Source of the DNA: Escherichia fergusonii ATCC 35469 | GTDB taxonomy: Bacteria > Pseudomonadota > Gammaproteobacteria > Enterobacterales > Enterobacteriaceae | Assembly (NCBI RefSeq): GCF_000026225.1 | Contig: NC_011740.1 | Span: 682,001 to 746,000, forward strand | Direction: 5' to 3' | Length of the DNA: 64,000 nt | In this document: in pieces, positions 62,633-64,000 of the stretch | How positions within the stretch are numbered: position 1 is the stretch's first letter | Layout: every line of letters starts with the position of its first letter | Position numbers and translations under genes: made by a program | Notes under the pieces: model-generated | Databases searched by the model: none | What the model saw: only the letters and a program-made list of their open reading frames with translations | What the model was told of the DNA's origin: nothing

Positions 62633-63809
62633 ATTGCAGACCGCGCTCTTTCAGGCGTTCGATACCCTGAATCTGCAACGGGTAAAAACATTTAGCGTTC
62701 CACCGGTGACGCTTTGCGGTCCGGGCGCGGTGAGCAGTTGCGGACAGCAAGCGCAAACGCGTGGGCTGAAACATCTGTTCGTGATGGCAGACAGCTTTTT
62801 GCATCAGGCAGGGATGACCGCCGGGCTGACGCGTAGCCTGGCCGTTAAAGGTATCGCCATGACGCTCTGGCCATGTCCGGTGGGCGAACCGTGCATCACT
62901 GACGTGTGTGCAGCCGTGGCGCAGTTGCGTGAATCAGGCTGTGATGGGGTGATCGCGTTTGGCGGTGGCTCGGTGCTGGATGCGGCAAAAGCCGTGGCGT
63001 TGCTGGTAACGAATCCCGATAGCACGCTGGCAGAAATGTCAGAAACCAGCGTTCTGCAACCGCGCCTGCCGTTGATTGCCATTCCAACTACCGCCGGAAC
63101 CGGCTCTGAAACCACCAACGTAACGGTGATTATCGACGCGGTGAGCGGGCGCAAGCAGGTGTTAGCCCATGCCTCGCTGATGCCGGATGTGGCGATTCTC
63201 GACGCCGCGCTGACCGAAGGCGTGCCGTCGCATGTCACGGCAATGACCGGTATCGACGCGTTAACTCATGCCATTGAAGCGTACAGCGCGCTGAACGCCA
63301 CACCGTTTACCGACAGCCTGGCGATTGGCGCCATTGCGATGATTGGTAAATCACTGCCGAAAGCAGTGGGCTACGGTCACGACCTTGCCGCGCGCGAGAG
63401 TATGTTGCTCGCATCATGCATGGCGGGAATGGCGTTTTCCAGTGCCGGACTTGGGTTATGTCACGCGATGGCGCATCAGCCGGGGGCGGCGCTGCATATT
63501 CCGCACGGACTGGCGAACGCCATGCTGCTGCCCACGGTGATGGAGTTTAACCGGATGGTCTGTCGCGAACGGTTTAGTCAGATTGGTCGGGCGCTGCGAA
63601 CTAAAAAATCAGACGATCGTGACGCTATTAACGCGGTAAGTGAGCTGATTGCGGAAGTCGGGATTGGTAAACGGCTGGGCGATGTTGGCGCGACATCTGC
63701 GCATTACGGTGCATGGGCGCAGGCTGCGCAGGACGATATTTGTCTGCGCAGTAACCCGCGTACAGCCAGCCTGGAACAGATTGTCGGACTGTACGCAGCG
63801 GCGCAATAA
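62622..63809 (+). CDS. eutG: EutG, iron-type alcohol dehydrogenase
   Basis: 395 residues. Reduces acetaldehyde to ethanol and regenerates NAD+ for EutE. Group III Fe-ADH: N-terminal helix (MQNELQTALFQAFDTL) resembling an encapsulation signal, NAD motif AFGGGSVLDAAKA, metal-binding motif GIDALTHAIEAYSA and CHAMAHQPGAALHIPHG. Start follows GGAGGGGATCT within eutJ. Confidence 0.97.
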   Translation: MQNELQTALFQAFDTLNLQRVKTFSVPPVTLCGPGAVSSCGQQAQTRGLKHLFVMADSFLHQAGMTAGLTRSLAVKGIAMTLWPCPVGEPCITDVCAAVAQLRESGCDGVIAFGGGSVLDAAKAVALLVTNPDSTLAEMSETSVLQPRLPLIAIPTTAGTGSETTNVTVIIDAVSGRKQVLAHASLMPDVAILDAALTEGVPSHVTAMTGIDALTHAIEAYSALNATPFTDSLAIGAIAMIGKSLPKAVGYGHDLAARESMLLASCMAGMAFSSAGLGLCHAMAHQPGAALHIPHGLANAMLLPTVMEFNRMVCRERFSQIGRALRTKKSDDRDAINAVSELIAEVGIGKRLGDVGATSAHYGAWAQAAQDDICLRSNPRTASLEQIVGLYAAAQ

Positions 63810-63811
63810 AT

Positions 63812-63892
63812 GCCGGATGCGACGCTTGTCGCGTCTTATCCGGCCTGGGGGATTGCACATGTAGGGCGGATAAGGTGTTCACGCCGCATCCG
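63812..63892. repeat. BIME (two REP units) between eutG and eutH
   Basis: REP 63812-63845 (GCCGGATGCGACG...GTCTTATCCGGCC) and inverted REP 63865-63892 (GGCGGATAAGGTGTTCACG...). Within the operon, probably affecting mRNA stability between eutG and eutH. Confidence 0.93.
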
Positions 63893-63925
63893 CTAATAAA
63901 TAACAATTAACAGGGAGTAAAGGCG

Positions 63926-64000
63926 ATGGGAATTAACGAAATCATCATGTACATCATGATGTTCTTTATGCTGATAGCTACCGTAGACAGGATCCTGTCG
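63926..64000 (+). CDS. eutH: EutH, ethanolamine permease, 3'-truncated by window edge
   Basis: First 25 codons (MGINEIIMYIMMFFMLIATV...) from ATG 63926 after GGGAGTAAAGGCG, then the window ends. Starts with the first hydrophobic segment of the EutH transporter. Confidence 0.92.
   Translation, partial: MGINEIIMYIMMFFMLIATVDRILS

Noticed and set aside
1..64000. CRISPR arrays, tRNA/rRNA genes, IS elements, prophage
   Set aside because: No repeat-spacer pattern, no cloverleaf or rRNA sequence recognised, no transposase or phage genes in any open frame.

Overview
The window is enterobacterial chromosome, genus Escherichia, about 50% G+C. Gene content, order and sizes match the guaA-to-eut segment of Escherichia coli, read in the opposite direction to the usual K-12 map. 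Several proteins (HyfB, HyfI, AcrD, BamC, DapA, MaeB, TalA, NarQ) differ from my recollection of K-12 at many positions, so a divergent lineage or sister species (such as E. fergusonii, E. albertii or a cryptic clade) seems more likely than K-12 itself. That comparison is from memory, not an alignment. No rRNA, tRNA, IS element, prophage or CRISPR array was seen, and every CDS inside the window is intact. Only guaA (left) and eutH (right) are cut by the window edges.

Layout. 1-6.6 kb: 3' part of guaA; a convergent SUKH/SMI1-type gene with no K-12 counterpart that I recall; yfgI, yfgH, yfgG; and the anaerobic c-di-GMP phosphodiesterase gene pdeF (yfgF) behind a perfect FNR box. 6.6-10.2 kb: ppk-ppx polyphosphate operon. 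10.4-15.1 kb: purMN (PurR box), then divergent upp-uraA and hda. 15.1-18.3 kb: yfgD, bepA and divergent perM. 18.3-31.1 kb: the twelve-gene hydrogenase-4 operon hyfABCDEFGHIJ plus hyfR (eleven genes on the minus strand behind a sigma-54 promoter), lacking the formate channel gene focB that follows hyfR in K-12. 31.3-41 kb: bcp, gcvR, dapA-bamC, purC (PurR box), ypfJ, tmcA, ypfH, ypfN, dapE, yffB. 41.4-50.5 kb: the 19-codon ypfM, acrD (BaeR box), narQ, aegA, nudK, ypfG. 50.5-56 kb: talA-tktB and maeB. 56.3-64 kb: eutSPQTDMNEJG and the start of eutH, the first part of the ethanolamine-utilisation microcompartment operon.

Functionally this is core metabolism (purines, lysine, pentose phosphates, NADPH-malate) with anaerobic modules: hydrogenase-4, NarQ, AegA and PdeF. 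The eut genes encode shell proteins (EutS, EutM, EutN), the aldehyde branch enzymes (EutE to acetyl-CoA, EutG to ethanol, EutD to acetyl-phosphate), cobalamin supply (EutT) and accessory factors (EutP, EutQ, EutJ). Many genes overlap by 1-4 bases, as in the hyf and eut operons, suggesting translational coupling.

I found no convincing wholly new multi-gene system. The items most worth checking are the orphan SUKH gene beside guaA, the missing focB, the 9-T upp start tract, the CTG start of hda, and an unassigned dyad upstream of eutS.
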